From assembly GCF_002210435.1 (NCBI RefSeq), contig NZ_MZMV01000028.1, forward strand, positions 27,832 to 91,831: a stretch of DNA of 64,000 nucleotides. The letters are read 5' to 3'. This stretch comes from Micromonospora wenchangensis. GTDB taxonomy: Bacteria; Actinomycetota; Actinomycetes; Mycobacteriales; Micromonosporaceae. Under the pieces are notes generated by a model, which was given only the letters and a program-made list of their open reading frames with translations, searched no databases and was not told where the DNA came from. Below, in pieces: positions 18,701 to 26,035 of the stretch. The number at the start of each line of letters is the position of its first letter. Position 1 is the stretch's first letter. The position numbers were made by a program, and so were the translations under genes.

Positions 18701-21700
18701 CGGTCGTCCTCGGGTCGACCAGCAGGGTGTAGGTGCCGTCGACCGGCAGGGTGGTGGTGTCCAGGAAGCACGACGTGCCGCAGGAGGTGTTCGACACGAC
18801 GGTGCCGCCGTCGGGACGCCGCAGCGTCACCGCCGCCTCGGACGAGCCGAACGTCCCACCGGACAACTGCACCGCCACCCGCTGCCCCGCGCCCGCCGGG
18901 AACGACACGACCGCGTTCTGCCCCGGCACGGTGGTGGTCACCGACACCGCCGCCCCACCGGGGGTGGTGCTCGCGGTGGTGTCGGCGGGCACGGCGTGCA
19001 CCTTGACGGTGATGGCGCCGACGACCGTGCCCTTCGGGTCGACCAGCACGGTGTACGTGCCGGCCACCGGCAGCGCGGCGGTGTCGAGGAAGCACGACGT
19101 GCCGCAGGAGGTGTTCGACACGACGGTGCTGCCGTCAGGGCGACGCAGCGTCACCGCCGCCTCGGACGAGCCGAACGTCCCACCGGACAACTGCACCGCC
19201 ACCCGCTGCCCCGCGCCCGCCGGGAACGACACGACCGCGTTCTGCCCCGGCACGGTGGTGGTCACCGACACCGCCGCCCCACCGGGGGTGGTGTTGGCGA
19301 CCGCGTCGTTGGGCAGGTCGTAGACGCGGGCGGTGATCGCGCCGAGGGTGGTGCCGGTCGGGTTGACCAGCACGGTGTAGGTGCCGCTGGTCGGGAGGGT
19401 GACCGCGTTGAACGAGCAGCTGGTGCCGCAGTAGTTCTCGCTGACCACGGTGGAGCCGTCCGGCGCGCGCAGGGTCACGCCGGCGTCGTAGGTGCCGAAG
19501 GTGCCGCCGCTGAGGGTGACCGAGACGACCTGCCCGGCCGTGCCGGGGAAGGCGATTGCCGCGTTCTGGCCCGGGACGGTGGTGGTCACCGACACGGCCG
19601 CCCCACCGGGGCTGGTGGTCGCCGAGGCGTCGGCCGGCACGTTGTGCACCTGGACGGTGGCCTGGCCGAGGTAGGTGGTGTCCGGGTTGAGCAGGATGGT
19701 GTAGGTGCCGTCGACCGGGAGGGTCACCGTGTCGAAGAAACACGACCCGCCGCAGTACGCGCTGCCGGTCAACGTCGACCCGTCCGGCTTACGCACCACC
19801 GCCGACGCGTTGTACGTGCCGTACGTGCCACCGGTGAACTGCACCGACACCCGCTGCCCGGCGGTGCCGGCGAACGCGACCACGGCGTTCTGCCCCGGGA
19901 CGGTGGTGGTGACGGTGACCGGGGCGCCGCCCGGGCTGGCGGTCGCCGTGGCGTCCGCCGGCACCGGGTGGATCTGCACCGCGGCTTGGCCGACGGTGAC
20001 CCCGTCGGGGTTGAGCAGGATGGTGTAGGTGCCGTCGACCGGGAGGGTCACCGTGTCGAAGAAACACGACCCGCCGCAGTACGCGCTGCCGGTCAACGTC
20101 GACCCGTCCGGCTTACGCACCACCGCCGACGCGTTGTACGTGCCGTACGTGCCACCGGTGAACTGCACCGACACCCGCTGCCCGGCGGTGCCGGCGAACG
20201 CGACCACGGCGTTCTGCCCGACGGTGGTGCTCACGGTGACCGCGCCGGCCCCGGGGGTGGCGGTCGCCGTCGTGTCGGCCGGGACGTCGTGGACCTGCAC
20301 GGTGACCGCGCCGACGTAGCTGGTGTCGGGGTTGACCAGGATGGTGTAGGTGCCGTCGACGGGTAGCACCGTGGTCTCGAAGAGGCACGACTGGCCGCAG
20401 TATCCGCTGCCGGTCAGGTTGGTGCCGTCCGGTTTGCGCACCACCGCCGATGCGTTGTAGGTGCCGTACGTTCCGCCGGTGAGTTGGACGAGGACCCGCT
20501 GGCCGGCGGTGCCGGGGAACGAGATGACGCTGTTCTGGCCGGGCACCGTCGTGGTCGCCGTGACCTGCGGGCCGCCGGGTGTGGTGGCCGCCGTGGCGTC
20601 GGCCGGCACGTCGTACACCTGGACGGTGATCGCCCCGGTGGTGGCGGCCTGCGGGTCGACGACGAGGGTGTACGTGCCCTGGGTCGGCAGCACTGTGGTG
20701 TCGAGGAAACAGGCGGTGCCGCAGGAGCCGTTGGAGACGACCGTGCCGCCGCCCGGCTTGCGCAGCGTCACGGCGGCGTTGTAGGTGCCGTAGGTGCCAC
20801 CGCCGAGTTTGACCGAGACCCGCTGTCCGGTGCTGCCGGCGAAGGTCACGGCGGCGTTCTGCCCGGGCACGGTGGTGGTGACGGTGACCGCGTCGCCGCC
20901 GGCCGTGGTGTCGGCCGTGGCGTCGGCCGGCACGTCCCGTACGGTCGCGGAGATCGAGCCGGTGGCCGTGCTCGCCGCCGCGAGCAGCAGCGTGTACGTG
21001 CCCGCCGTATGAGCCGTGACCGTGTCGATGAAGCCGGTGGCCCCGACGCACCCGGCCGACGTCGCGGTACGCCCGAACGGGTCGAGGAGTTTGGCGGTGG
21101 AGATGCCGCAGGAGCCGAAGGTGCCGTCGGCGAGTTGCACGCTCGCCCGTTGTCCTTCGGTCAGGTCGAACACGACCAGCGCGATGTCGCCCGCGCTGGG
21201 GATCGGCACGGAGGCGGTGACGCCGAGCGCGACCCGGGCGGTGTGCGCCACGTCGGCCACGGTGTAGGGGGCGGGCACGACGAACACGTCGGCGGCGCTC
21301 TGCCCGCTGCCGTGGGCGGTGCGGACGCCGACGCGGCCGGAGGCGACGCCGGTGGGGACCTCGACGGTCAGGTTGCCTGCGGCGACGGTCGAGGTGAAGG
21401 CGCGGGTGCGGTTGAGGGTGACGGCGTTGTCGGCGGTCTGGGCGGCGAAGCCGGTGCCGGCGACGGTGACGGTGCTGCCGGGTGTCACGACGGAGGGCGT
21501 CACGGCGGTGACGGTGGGCGCGGACTCGTCGGGTCCGGTGACCACGAAGGACTGTGGGCTGGTCGCGGTGACCCCGCCGACGGTGACGGTGACCAGGCCG
21601 GTGGTCGCTGCGGCGGGGACCCGTGCGACCAGACGCCGGCCGGTGGCTGTGGTGACGGTGGCGGGGACGCCGTTGAACGCGACGGTGTTCTCGGTCGCCA

Positions 21701-22064
21701 CGGTGGAGAAGCAGCCGCCCTCCAGGGTCACCTCGGTGCCGACGGCGGCGCGGGCCGGCACCACCGACAGCAGGGCCAGGGCGGGGGTGCCGTCGTTGCT
21801 GACCGAGGTGGTGTTGCCGGTGGGGTCGTACCGGTAGCGGGCGGTCCGGCCGCCCTGGTCCTGCACCCCGGCCAGTTGTCCGGCGGCGTCGTAGGCGTAG
21901 CCGATGGAGTCGCAGGAGACCGAGGCCGGGACCATGTCCGGCAGGTCCGCCCCGACGGCGAAGGCCAGCAGCAGGACGAGGGTGGCGAGCGTCGCGGTGG
22001 AACGCAGCCGGGCACCTGCCCAGACCCTCGATCGGATGGTGCGGCGGTCGAGCGGTCCCGACAT
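12345..22064 (-). CDS. Giant RHS/YD-repeat polymorphic toxin with C-terminal CdiA_C-like nuclease
   Basis: 3239 residues from the ATG at 22064, which has a GAGGAGG ribosome site; the upstream in-frame start lacks one. Order: N-terminal membrane segment/signal (about 15-40); an isolated YD repeat; two IPT/TIG domains (about 95-268); about 14 PPC-like β-sandwich repeats of ~108 residues (about 311-1774); a carboxypeptidase-regulatory-like domain (about 1838-1885); DUF6531 (about 2122-2175); YD repeats; the RHS core end motif GRFLSQDPAGFGGG (about 3015); then a variable tail. The last ~115 residues (GNLPRSFPTIDRFANGTATS to VRIIPIR) match the CdiA_C nuclease family, probably a tRNase. The protein is probably secreted and kills neighbouring cells. 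The PPC stalk is far longer than in ordinary actinobacterial RHS proteins. Confidence 0.85.
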   Translation of the reverse strand: MSGPLDRRTIRSRVWAGARLRSTATLATLVLLLAFAVGADLPDMVPASVSCDSIGYAYDAAGQLAGVQDQGGRTARYRYDPTGNTTSVSNDGTPALALLSVVPARAAVGTEVTLEGGCFSTVATENTVAFNGVPATVTTATGRRLVARVPAAATTGLVTVTVGGVTATSPQSFVVTGPDESAPTVTAVTPSVVTPGSTVTVAGTGFAAQTADNAVTLNRTRAFTSTVAAGNLTVEVPTGVASGRVGVRTAHGSGQSAADVFVVPAPYTVADVAHTARVALGVTASVPIPSAGDIALVVFDLTEGQRASVQLADGTFGSCGISTAKLLDPFGRTATSAGCVGATGFIDTVTAHTAGTYTLLLAAASTATGSISATVRDVPADATADTTAGGDAVTVTTTVPGQNAAVTFAGSTGQRVSVKLGGGTYGTYNAAVTLRKPGGGTVVSNGSCGTACFLDTTVLPTQGTYTLVVDPQAATTGAITVQVYDVPADATAATTPGGPQVTATTTVPGQNSVISFPGTAGQRVLVQLTGGTYGTYNASAVVRKPDGTNLTGSGYCGQSCLFETTVLPVDGTYTILVNPDTSYVGAVTVQVHDVPADTTATATPGAGAVTVSTTVGQNAVVAFAGTAGQRVSVQFTGGTYGTYNASAVVRKPDGSTLTGSAYCGGSCFFDTVTLPVDGTYTILLNPDGVTVGQAAVQIHPVPADATATASPGGAPVTVTTTVPGQNAVVAFAGTAGQRVSVQFTGGTYGTYNASAVVRKPDGSTLTGSAYCGGSCFFDTVTLPVDGTYTILLNPDTTYLGQATVQVHNVPADASATTSPGGAAVSVTTTVPGQNAAIAFPGTAGQVVSVTLSGGTFGTYDAGVTLRAPDGSTVVSENYCGTSCSFNAVTLPTSGTYTVLVNPTGTTLGAITARVYDLPNDAVANTTPGGAAVSVTTTVPGQNAVVSFPAGAGQRVAVQLSGGTFGSSEAAVTLRRPDGSTVVSNTSCGTSCFLDTAALPVAGTYTVLVDPKGTVVGAITVKVHAVPADTTASTTPGGAAVSVTTTVPGQNAVVSFPAGAGQRVAVQLSGGTFGSSEAAVTLRRPDGGTVVSNTSCGTSCFLDTTTLPVDGTYTLLVDPRTTAVGTLTARVYAVPADTTASTTPGGAAVSVTTTVPGQNAVVSFPGTAGQVVTVSLTAGAFGGGSVTATLRAPNGSTVNSSSCTTSCSFSSVPLTTTGTWTVLVDPAAAAVGGLTTQVFDVPVDATVSTTPGGDPVTVTTVSPGQNAVVTFPGTAGQRILVQGTGGTYGTYNATAIIRKPDGSNLTGSTYCGATCLFDTTVLPVTGTYSILIDPASTYTGALTVRVHDVPADVTADTAPGGAGVTLTTTAPGQNAVLSFTGAAGQRIVVQGSGGTYGTYNATAIIRKPDGSNLTGSTYCGASCFFDTTTLPVAGTYSILLNPDALYTGAVTLRVHDVPTDTTVGATVGGPAVAVTTSAPGQNAVLSFTGAAGQRIVVQGSGGTYGTYNATAIVRKPDGSNLTGSAYCGATCFFDVTTLPVAGTYSILLNPDTMYTGTVSLRIYDVPADAAAGTTPGGSAVTLTTAGPGQNAVLSFPGTAGQRIAVQGSAGSYGTYNATAVIRKPDGTTLGSSAYCGATCFFDVTTLPVAGTYSILLNPDAMYTGAVILQVYDVPADATAAVTPGGAAATLTTTVPGQNATLTFPGSAGQVVTVAMTAGTYSRYNATAVIRKPDGTNLGSSVYCGDTCTLSAVTLPVAGTYTVLVDPSAGTVGTITGEVRLPTAVAPARKTQTPARPAGDPTEAWTPDRFNLAGEDWSSHRTGAYGHLQPALRADRGVTALAGQALLLNGQPLADVTLTVGRRSTRTDATGRFLLTGLTAGHHVLVIDGKTASRPGRAFGRFETGVDLRAGETTELGYPIWMTRLDTANSVRFPSPTRKQTVITTPAIPGFEVRLPQGSVIRDRAGKRVTELSITALPVDQPPFPLPAGVRTPVYFTVQPGGAVILPEGAQIIYPNTQGLAPGSRLDFWDYDPGRRPCVKTPVKSYPKKPTGTAKTPAVCAVTGAQAGWYIYGHGTVTPDGRQIMPDPDVRVWEFTGAMFNGSGKRPAGTGPCEDGDDGGDPVDLASGLFVDEHTDLTVNDVLPISITRTYRQNDTQNREFGIGANFTYGIFINSKQEYVEADLILPDSGKVHLVRTSPGTGWVDAVFTAVDTTGPFRDAVMSWNGDGWDLVRTDGMVYVFGENTPLQSIRDRHGNQITLTRASGGQAGDITQITSPNGRWIKLSYTAGRVTRAQDNAGRAVQYGYDSAGRLTTVTSPGGRTTTYTYDTAHRMTTVTDARGITYLTNSYDSAGRVASQTMPGGVTYGFTYTTDSAGKVVKTAVTEPDGSIRETRFDTAGRVTTETTAAGTAHARTSTTTRDPATHLPTALVDPYGRRTTLGYGSNGQLTGLTTLAGTAAAQSATLTAGGPYRQLTSVTDDQGRTTRMQYDDRGDLTAATDAAGRTRHYTYNTAGQVTAFTDPLGNTTRYTYEHGDLVAVTDPLGRTTRSFVDAVGRPVAVTDANGVLEQVRYDPDNQVVTSTDGLGRATTFSYDGNGNLTTVTDARGNSTSIAYDSSDRPVTVTDPRGKQAHQTYDVLGRVVSATDRRGKTTVTGYDVLGRTTFIGYGATAGPTYESTRQFSYDTLDRLTTITDSTGGPLTLGWNDLDQVVSVTGPTGTVGYSYDAAGRRSAMTVPGQPAVSYSYDPTGLIEQITQGGTTATWHRDAAGRTTRVDQAGVTARYAYDAASQLTRLSYETTGGVPIGDLRYGYDGTGRVADLTGSLAQVTVPATGPTASYDAANRLTGRGAQTFSYDDEGNLTGDGVRGYTWNARGELTGVTGPGLTTAYGYDAAGRLANRTAAGATTTFGYDGPNLVREQTGTAVADRLTAGLDQTLTRTDAAGTRVPATDPLGSVLGLADSAGTLTTRYTYDPFGAVTTSGATSGNTQGFTGRERDADTGLTYHRARWYSPETGRFLSQDPAGFGGGSTNLYTYALNDPVNLSDPNGDCPICVPILIGALIGGASSVGIGAGLAALTGRKYSMGDALKDFAIGGALGALTGGLGAYLKAGSSVWKLNQFERGLAIEAKLGGNLPRSFPTIDRFANGTATSIKSVDLTAKSYQSASQLTSRLQGYVDKAAGFAKSNPVTWDGVTIRPGQVAARELEIAVQRGAATSAQQNALNQIVQYGAQKGVTVRIIPIR
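16741..21130 (-). repeat. Tandem array of ~13-14 PPC-like repeats (~324-bp units)
   Basis: Each unit encodes ~108 residues: a PxDxTAxTTPGG linker, TTVPGQNAVVxFxGTAGQR, GGTYGTYNAxxxxRKPDG, a Cys pair around SxYCGxxCxFDT, LPVxGTYxxLxNP. Some neighbours are nearly identical in DNA: 19684-19895 and 20008-20219 appear identical over about 212 bp. Confidence 0.85.
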
Positions 22065-22145
22065 GCTGCCTCCTCGGACGCAACTTCTGGTCGCAAGATA
22101 GGCGAGATCCATCAACCGAAGTAGATGGCGGGGTGAACAGCGCAC

Positions 22146-22670
22146 CCCCCGGCTGGATCACCCACGGTGATCGGGCCTTCTACCGGCAGAAACGGTTTGT
22201 GGCCCCACCGGGGGTGTCAGCTATAGGACAGTTGATTGTGTAGTCCGATCACGGGCAAAAGTGGGCAGGTCAGGGCCCCTGTCGATTGATGAGGGATAGT
22301 CAGCACTGGCACCGTATGCGGCGCGAACGGTCGACGTGTCGGCTCGGAGGGGATATAGGGCATGCAGCGCGACACCCGTGCATCCTCGACCGGCCGCGGC
22401 CGACGTCCGGGCAGCACCACCGCGCGGCACCGGACAGCAGGCGGCCGGTCGACAGTGGTGTGACGTCGCCGCCTCGTCCGCATATCCCAGTGTCGATAAT
22501 TGCGTCGACACCTGGGAGCAGCGAAGCCGGGCAGCGCTGAATCCGGTTTCCGACAGCACGATCTGAGCCGACCGCTCCCGGCTGGCAGGGCATTCACCAG
22601 CACCAAAGCGTAATGTGATGAATGACTCGTTGCGTACGTGTGACCGGCCTGGATCGAAGGAGTCCGCACC
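22146..22670. other. Divergent intergenic region without a supported gene
   Basis: About 525 bp between the RHS gene and the solute-binding protein gene. Short frames here (for example 22336-22566) have no ribosome site and no family features. The stretch is slightly richer in A/T than its neighbours and probably holds both promoters and the RHS leader. Confidence 0.4.
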
Positions 22671-23885
22671 ATGCCCGAGCAGTATTCGCGGCGCTCCTTC
22701 CTCAGCGGGGTGCTGACCTGTGGCGCAGTGAGCGCCGCGGCGGTCTACCTGCTGCCGGGCGGACATCGCCCGCCACCGGTCGAGCTTCGGCTCGCCACCG
22801 GCGCCGACCCCACCGGGGCACGGAAGCTGCTGCTGGACATGTGGAACCAGGCCAACCCCGACACCCCCGCCCGGTTCACCGACGAGGTCGAGGGCGGTTC
22901 CGGCGACGAGCGCACGAGGCTGTTGACGGCGGCCCGGAACGGCAGTGCCGACATCCTCAACCTCGACGTCGTCGACATCCCCGAGTTCGCCGCGCAGAAG
23001 CTGATAACCCCGATCAGGTTGACCGACCCGAACTTCCTGGCGTCGGTACGGAATCTCCACCAGGTCGACGACACCCCGAACAGCTACTGGGCCGCGCCGC
23101 TCAACACCGACGTCGGCATGCTGTTCTGGCGCAACCCCGGGGCCGACCAGCCCGACGAGGTGAACTTGTCGGTCGTGCTCGACACCGTCGCCGGCAAGGA
23201 CTCGTTCGTCGGGCAACTGCGCCCCAACTCGTCGAACTACAACGAGGGTTTCCTGGTCAACATCCTGGAGCACGCCCTGTCGGTGAACCCTGACCTGCTC
23301 AGCTCGACAGGTGAGCTCCTGTTCGAGCTGAAACCCTGGCAGCGGGCGCTGCAACCGTTGCGGGCGGCCATCGGGGCCGGGAAGGTCCGGCTCTCCAGCG
23401 ACGAGAACGCGAGCCTGGAGACGTTCGTCGCGGACAAGCCGACGTTCATGCGCAACTGGCCGGTCAAGTACCGCGAACTCCAACAGCGTAAGGACCCTGA
23501 CCTGTTGACCGGAAGAATCAAGGTGTACCCGCTGAAGTCCGGGGTGCTCGGCGGCCAGAGCCTCGCCCTGGCGCGCACGTGCCCCCACCCCGAGCAGGCT
23601 CGGCGGTTCATCGACTTCATGACCGGCACGGCGGCCCAGAAGGTCCTCGCCGGGCACGGCTTCGCCCCGACCCTGGCCGAGGCGTACAACGACAGGAACC
23701 TCCAGGCGGTCATCCCGCATCTGGAGGCACTACGCGGTGCGGTGGAGAATGCCCGGCCCCGGCCGATGCACCCGGGATACCGCACGTTCGCCGAGGTGTT
23801 CGTCGACCACACCGCCCGGATGCTGCGCGGTGAGTCCGACCTGACCTCGGAGTTCATCGCCGCCATGAAGGCGGCGCTCGCGTGA
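22671..23885 (+). CDS. Tat-exported extracellular solute-binding protein (family 1-like), orphan
   Basis: 404 residues. It has a twin-arginine signal (SRRSFLSGVLTCGAVSAA), then an ABC sugar-type binding-protein fold: LRLATGADPTGARKLLLDMW, ADILNLDVVDIPEFA, YWAAPLNTDVGMLFWRNP and a C-terminal FIDFMTGTAAQKVLAGHGFAPT. No permease or ATPase gene lies nearby. Instead the stop is followed 26 bp later by a small membrane protein. It may serve as a receptor for that protein rather than for transport; this is inference from context. Confidence 0.8.
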   Translation: MPEQYSRRSFLSGVLTCGAVSAAAVYLLPGGHRPPPVELRLATGADPTGARKLLLDMWNQANPDTPARFTDEVEGGSGDERTRLLTAARNGSADILNLDVVDIPEFAAQKLITPIRLTDPNFLASVRNLHQVDDTPNSYWAAPLNTDVGMLFWRNPGADQPDEVNLSVVLDTVAGKDSFVGQLRPNSSNYNEGFLVNILEHALSVNPDLLSSTGELLFELKPWQRALQPLRAAIGAGKVRLSSDENASLETFVADKPTFMRNWPVKYRELQQRKDPDLLTGRIKVYPLKSGVLGGQSLALARTCPHPEQARRFIDFMTGTAAQKVLAGHGFAPTLAEAYNDRNLQAVIPHLEALRGAVENARPRPMHPGYRTFAEVFVDHTARMLRGESDLTSEFIAAMKAALA

Positions 23886-23910
23886 CCGCAGACCGGGTGG
23901 AGGAGGGTCC

Positions 23911-24279
23911 GTGAAGGTCGAGCCGTGGCAGGTGCCGATCCTGGTGATGGCCGGCATCATCCTGGCGGAGCTGGTGATCAGGGTGATCCCGCGCCGTTGG
24001 ACGGCGCACCTGGCCAAGCAGCAGGTCCGCACGGTGGCGCTCGGCGGGTTGGCGGTCCTGGTCATCGTCGTCGGGGTATTGGCGCTCGGCCCGGACCTGG
24101 CCGACCAGATCGCCAGTGTGGCGGCGGCCGTGGCCGGGTTGGTCGCGCTCTGGCTGACCTACCGGTCGTACCAGTTGCAGACCGCCACGAGCCCGGACGC
24201 CGCGGCCACGGTCGGGCCGGCGCGGGACGCCGCCGGGCCGGAGGCCGCGGGCACCACGGGTCAGCCGCCCGGTCGGTGA
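23911..24279 (+). CDS. Small membrane protein, partner of the solute-binding protein
   Basis: 122 residues from a GTG with a GGAGGAGG ribosome site. Three hydrophobic segments (about 8-26, 41-60, 66-84) are followed by a charged-poor Ala/Gly/Pro tail. It does not resemble an ABC permease (too short, no EAA loop). It is in one transcription unit with the binding protein. Function unknown. Confidence 0.7.
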   Translation: MKVEPWQVPILVMAGIILAELVIRVIPRRWTAHLAKQQVRTVALGGLAVLVIVVGVLALGPDLADQIASVAAAVAGLVALWLTYRSYQLQTATSPDAAATVGPARDAAGPEAAGTTGQPPGR

Positions 24280-24448
24280 GCGGTCGTCGCGTCGGCGGAC
24301 CGGTGCTCCCCGGGCGGCGTCGGCGGGCACCGGCCAGATCGCTCGGGTCAGTTCCGGGGTAGGTCGACACCGCTGCCAGCAGGTCGTGTCGTGCTCCGGC
24401 AGGTGCCCGTACGCCAGCCCCGTCAGGCAGGTGTCGGTCGCCCGCGGA

Positions 24449-25126
24449 TCAGGAGGAGCAGGTGTTGAGCATGCTCTGTAGGGCGGACTTCTCCGATGAC
24501 TGCAGTCGTAGGCCCCAGGTGTGCTTCACGGTGATCCACATCTTGCCGTAGGTGCACCGGTACGACGACAGCGGCGGCTGCCACGTCGACGGGTCCTGGT
24601 CGCTCTTGGACTGGTTGACGTTGTCGGTCACCGCGATCAACTGCGGGCCGGACAGGTCGTTGGCGAAGCTCTGCCGGCGGCTGGTCGTCCAGGAACTCGC
24701 CCCGGAGCGCCATGCCTCGGCCAGGGGGACCACGTGGTCGATGTCGAGATCCGACGCGGCGGTCCAGGTCGCCCCGTCGTACGGGCTGTACCAGCGCCCC
24801 GACGTGGCCTGGCAGGAGGAGTTGACCACGACCGACGTGCCGTCGCGTTTGAGGACCTGCTCACGGGTGTCGCAGCTACCGCTGACGGTGATCCAGTGGG
24901 GGAACAGGTCCCGGGAGTAGCCGCTGGTGGAGCCCTCGGCGGCGACGGTGAGGGCGTTGAGCTGCGACTGCGCCGTCGCCTTCGAGGGGATCCCCGGCGG
25001 CGTCGCCGAGGCCGCCGGCGCACCGGTGGTCGAGAGGGCCGCGCCGACGAGCGTGGCGAGTGCCAGCGTCACGGCACGTACCCGGGGTCGCGCGGTTCCG
25101 GGCGTCTTCGTGGTCGGTCGTGCCAT
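24449..25126 (-). CDS. Secreted HNH endonuclease (DUF1524/GmrSD C-terminal-like)
   Basis: 225 residues from the ATG at 25126, with GGAGG seven bases upstream; an in-frame start at 25162 lacks a ribosome site. A Sec-type signal is visible (AVTLALATLVGAALSTTGAPAASA). The catalytic core DLDIDHVVPLAEAW and NVNQSKSDQDP gives the His/Asn metal-binding signature, and cysteines suggest disulphides. Such secreted nucleases are common in actinomycetes and scavenge DNA. Monocistronic. Confidence 0.85.
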   Translation of the reverse strand: MARPTTKTPGTARPRVRAVTLALATLVGAALSTTGAPAASATPPGIPSKATAQSQLNALTVAAEGSTSGYSRDLFPHWITVSGSCDTREQVLKRDGTSVVVNSSCQATSGRWYSPYDGATWTAASDLDIDHVVPLAEAWRSGASSWTTSRRQSFANDLSGPQLIAVTDNVNQSKSDQDPSTWQPPLSSYRCTYGKMWITVKHTWGLRLQSSEKSALQSMLNTCSS

Positions 25127-25286
25127 GCCGTGCCTCCAGGTCACCATCGACAGCAACTGCAATCATTATCGTCGATGTAGATGACGGCGGGATGGCGTCC
25201 TCGTGAAGAGCCGCGAAGATCGGGAGTAACCACCCGTGGACTCCGCCCGGGTACGTGCACGGCCACGAAATGGTTTACGCCACGCC

Positions 25287-25314
25287 TTGAGCACGACAAC
25301 GAATTCTCTATAGA
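25287..25314 (+). promoter_or_regulatory. Promoter of fkbG with overlapping inverted repeat
   Basis: -35 TTGAGC (25287-25292), 16-bp spacer, -10 TATAGA (25309-25314). The GTG start lies nine bases further, so the transcript is nearly leaderless. A perfect AATTCT-CTAT-AGAATT inverted repeat (25302-25317) covers the -10 box and could be an operator. Confidence 0.6.
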
Positions 25315-25323
25315 ATTGCCTTC

Positions 25324-25992
25324 GTGGCTGATCAGATCGGGGTCGACCCGAAGCTTCTGGCCTATGTCCGGGAATTCTCGCTCAGGGAGGACGACGTCCT
25401 CCGGGCGCTACGCACGCACACCGGTGAATTACCCGGCGGGCGGTCCCTGCAGGTGATGGCCGAGGAGGGGCAACTGCTCGCGCTGCTGGTGTCCCTGGTC
25501 GGGGCCACGAGGGTGCTGGAGGTGGGCACCTTCACCGGTTACAGCACCCTGTGCATGGCCCGCGCCCTGCCGCCGCACGGCCGGCTGGTGACCTGCGACA
25601 TCAGCGCACGGTGGCCGGAGATCGGCGCCGGGTACTGGCACCGGGCGGGAGTCGCCGACCGTATCGAGGTACGCATCGGGCCGGCGATCGAAACCCTGGA
25701 TAAATTGCTCGACGAAGGCACCGGCAGCAGTTTCGACCTCGTTTTCGTCGACGCCGACAAAGCAAATTACCCGCAGTACTACGAATTGGCTGTGCAACTC
25801 GTACGCCCCGGCGGGCTGGTGGTGGTGGACAACACGCTGTTCTTCGGTCGGGTGGTCGACCCGGACGCCGGTGATCCGGACACCGCCGGGGTGCGGCGGG
25901 TCAACGCCATGATCCGGGACGACCGACGGGTGGACGTGTGTCTGCTTCCCATGGCCGACGGCATCACGTTGGCCCGCAGGCGGTCCGACTGA
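25324..25992 (+). CDS. fkbG: SAM O-methyltransferase, methoxymalonyl-ACP pathway
   Basis: 222 residues, GTG start. Class I (CCoAOMT-like) methyltransferase: SAM motif RVLEVGTFTGYSTLCMA, metal site LVFVDADKANYPQYYE and GGLVVVDNTLFFG. In methoxymalonyl-ACP biosynthesis FkbG methylates the 2-hydroxyl of hydroxymalonyl-ACP. The neighbouring fkbH-I-J-K genes make this role much more likely than catechol methylation. It is transcribed towards the fkbH operon and has its own promoter. Confidence 0.85.
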   Translation: MADQIGVDPKLLAYVREFSLREDDVLRALRTHTGELPGGRSLQVMAEEGQLLALLVSLVGATRVLEVGTFTGYSTLCMARALPPHGRLVTCDISARWPEIGAGYWHRAGVADRIEVRIGPAIETLDKLLDEGTGSSFDLVFVDADKANYPQYYELAVQLVRPGGLVVVDNTLFFGRVVDPDAGDPDTAGVRRVNAMIRDDRRVDVCLLPMADGITLARRRSD

Positions 25993-26035
25993 CTCCCCCA
26001 CCGCCGTCGCACCGGTGCGGGCCGGATGTGGGCGG

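Noticed and set aside
16422..20366. 1314-codon open frame on the plus strand
   Set aside because: It is antisense to the PPC repeat array and repeats with the same period. It is a shadow.
16741..21130. Regular repeats that could suggest a CRISPR array
   Set aside because: Units are ~324 bp, in frame and encode a β-sandwich domain. There are no short spacers or cas genes. No CRISPR array was seen anywhere in the window.
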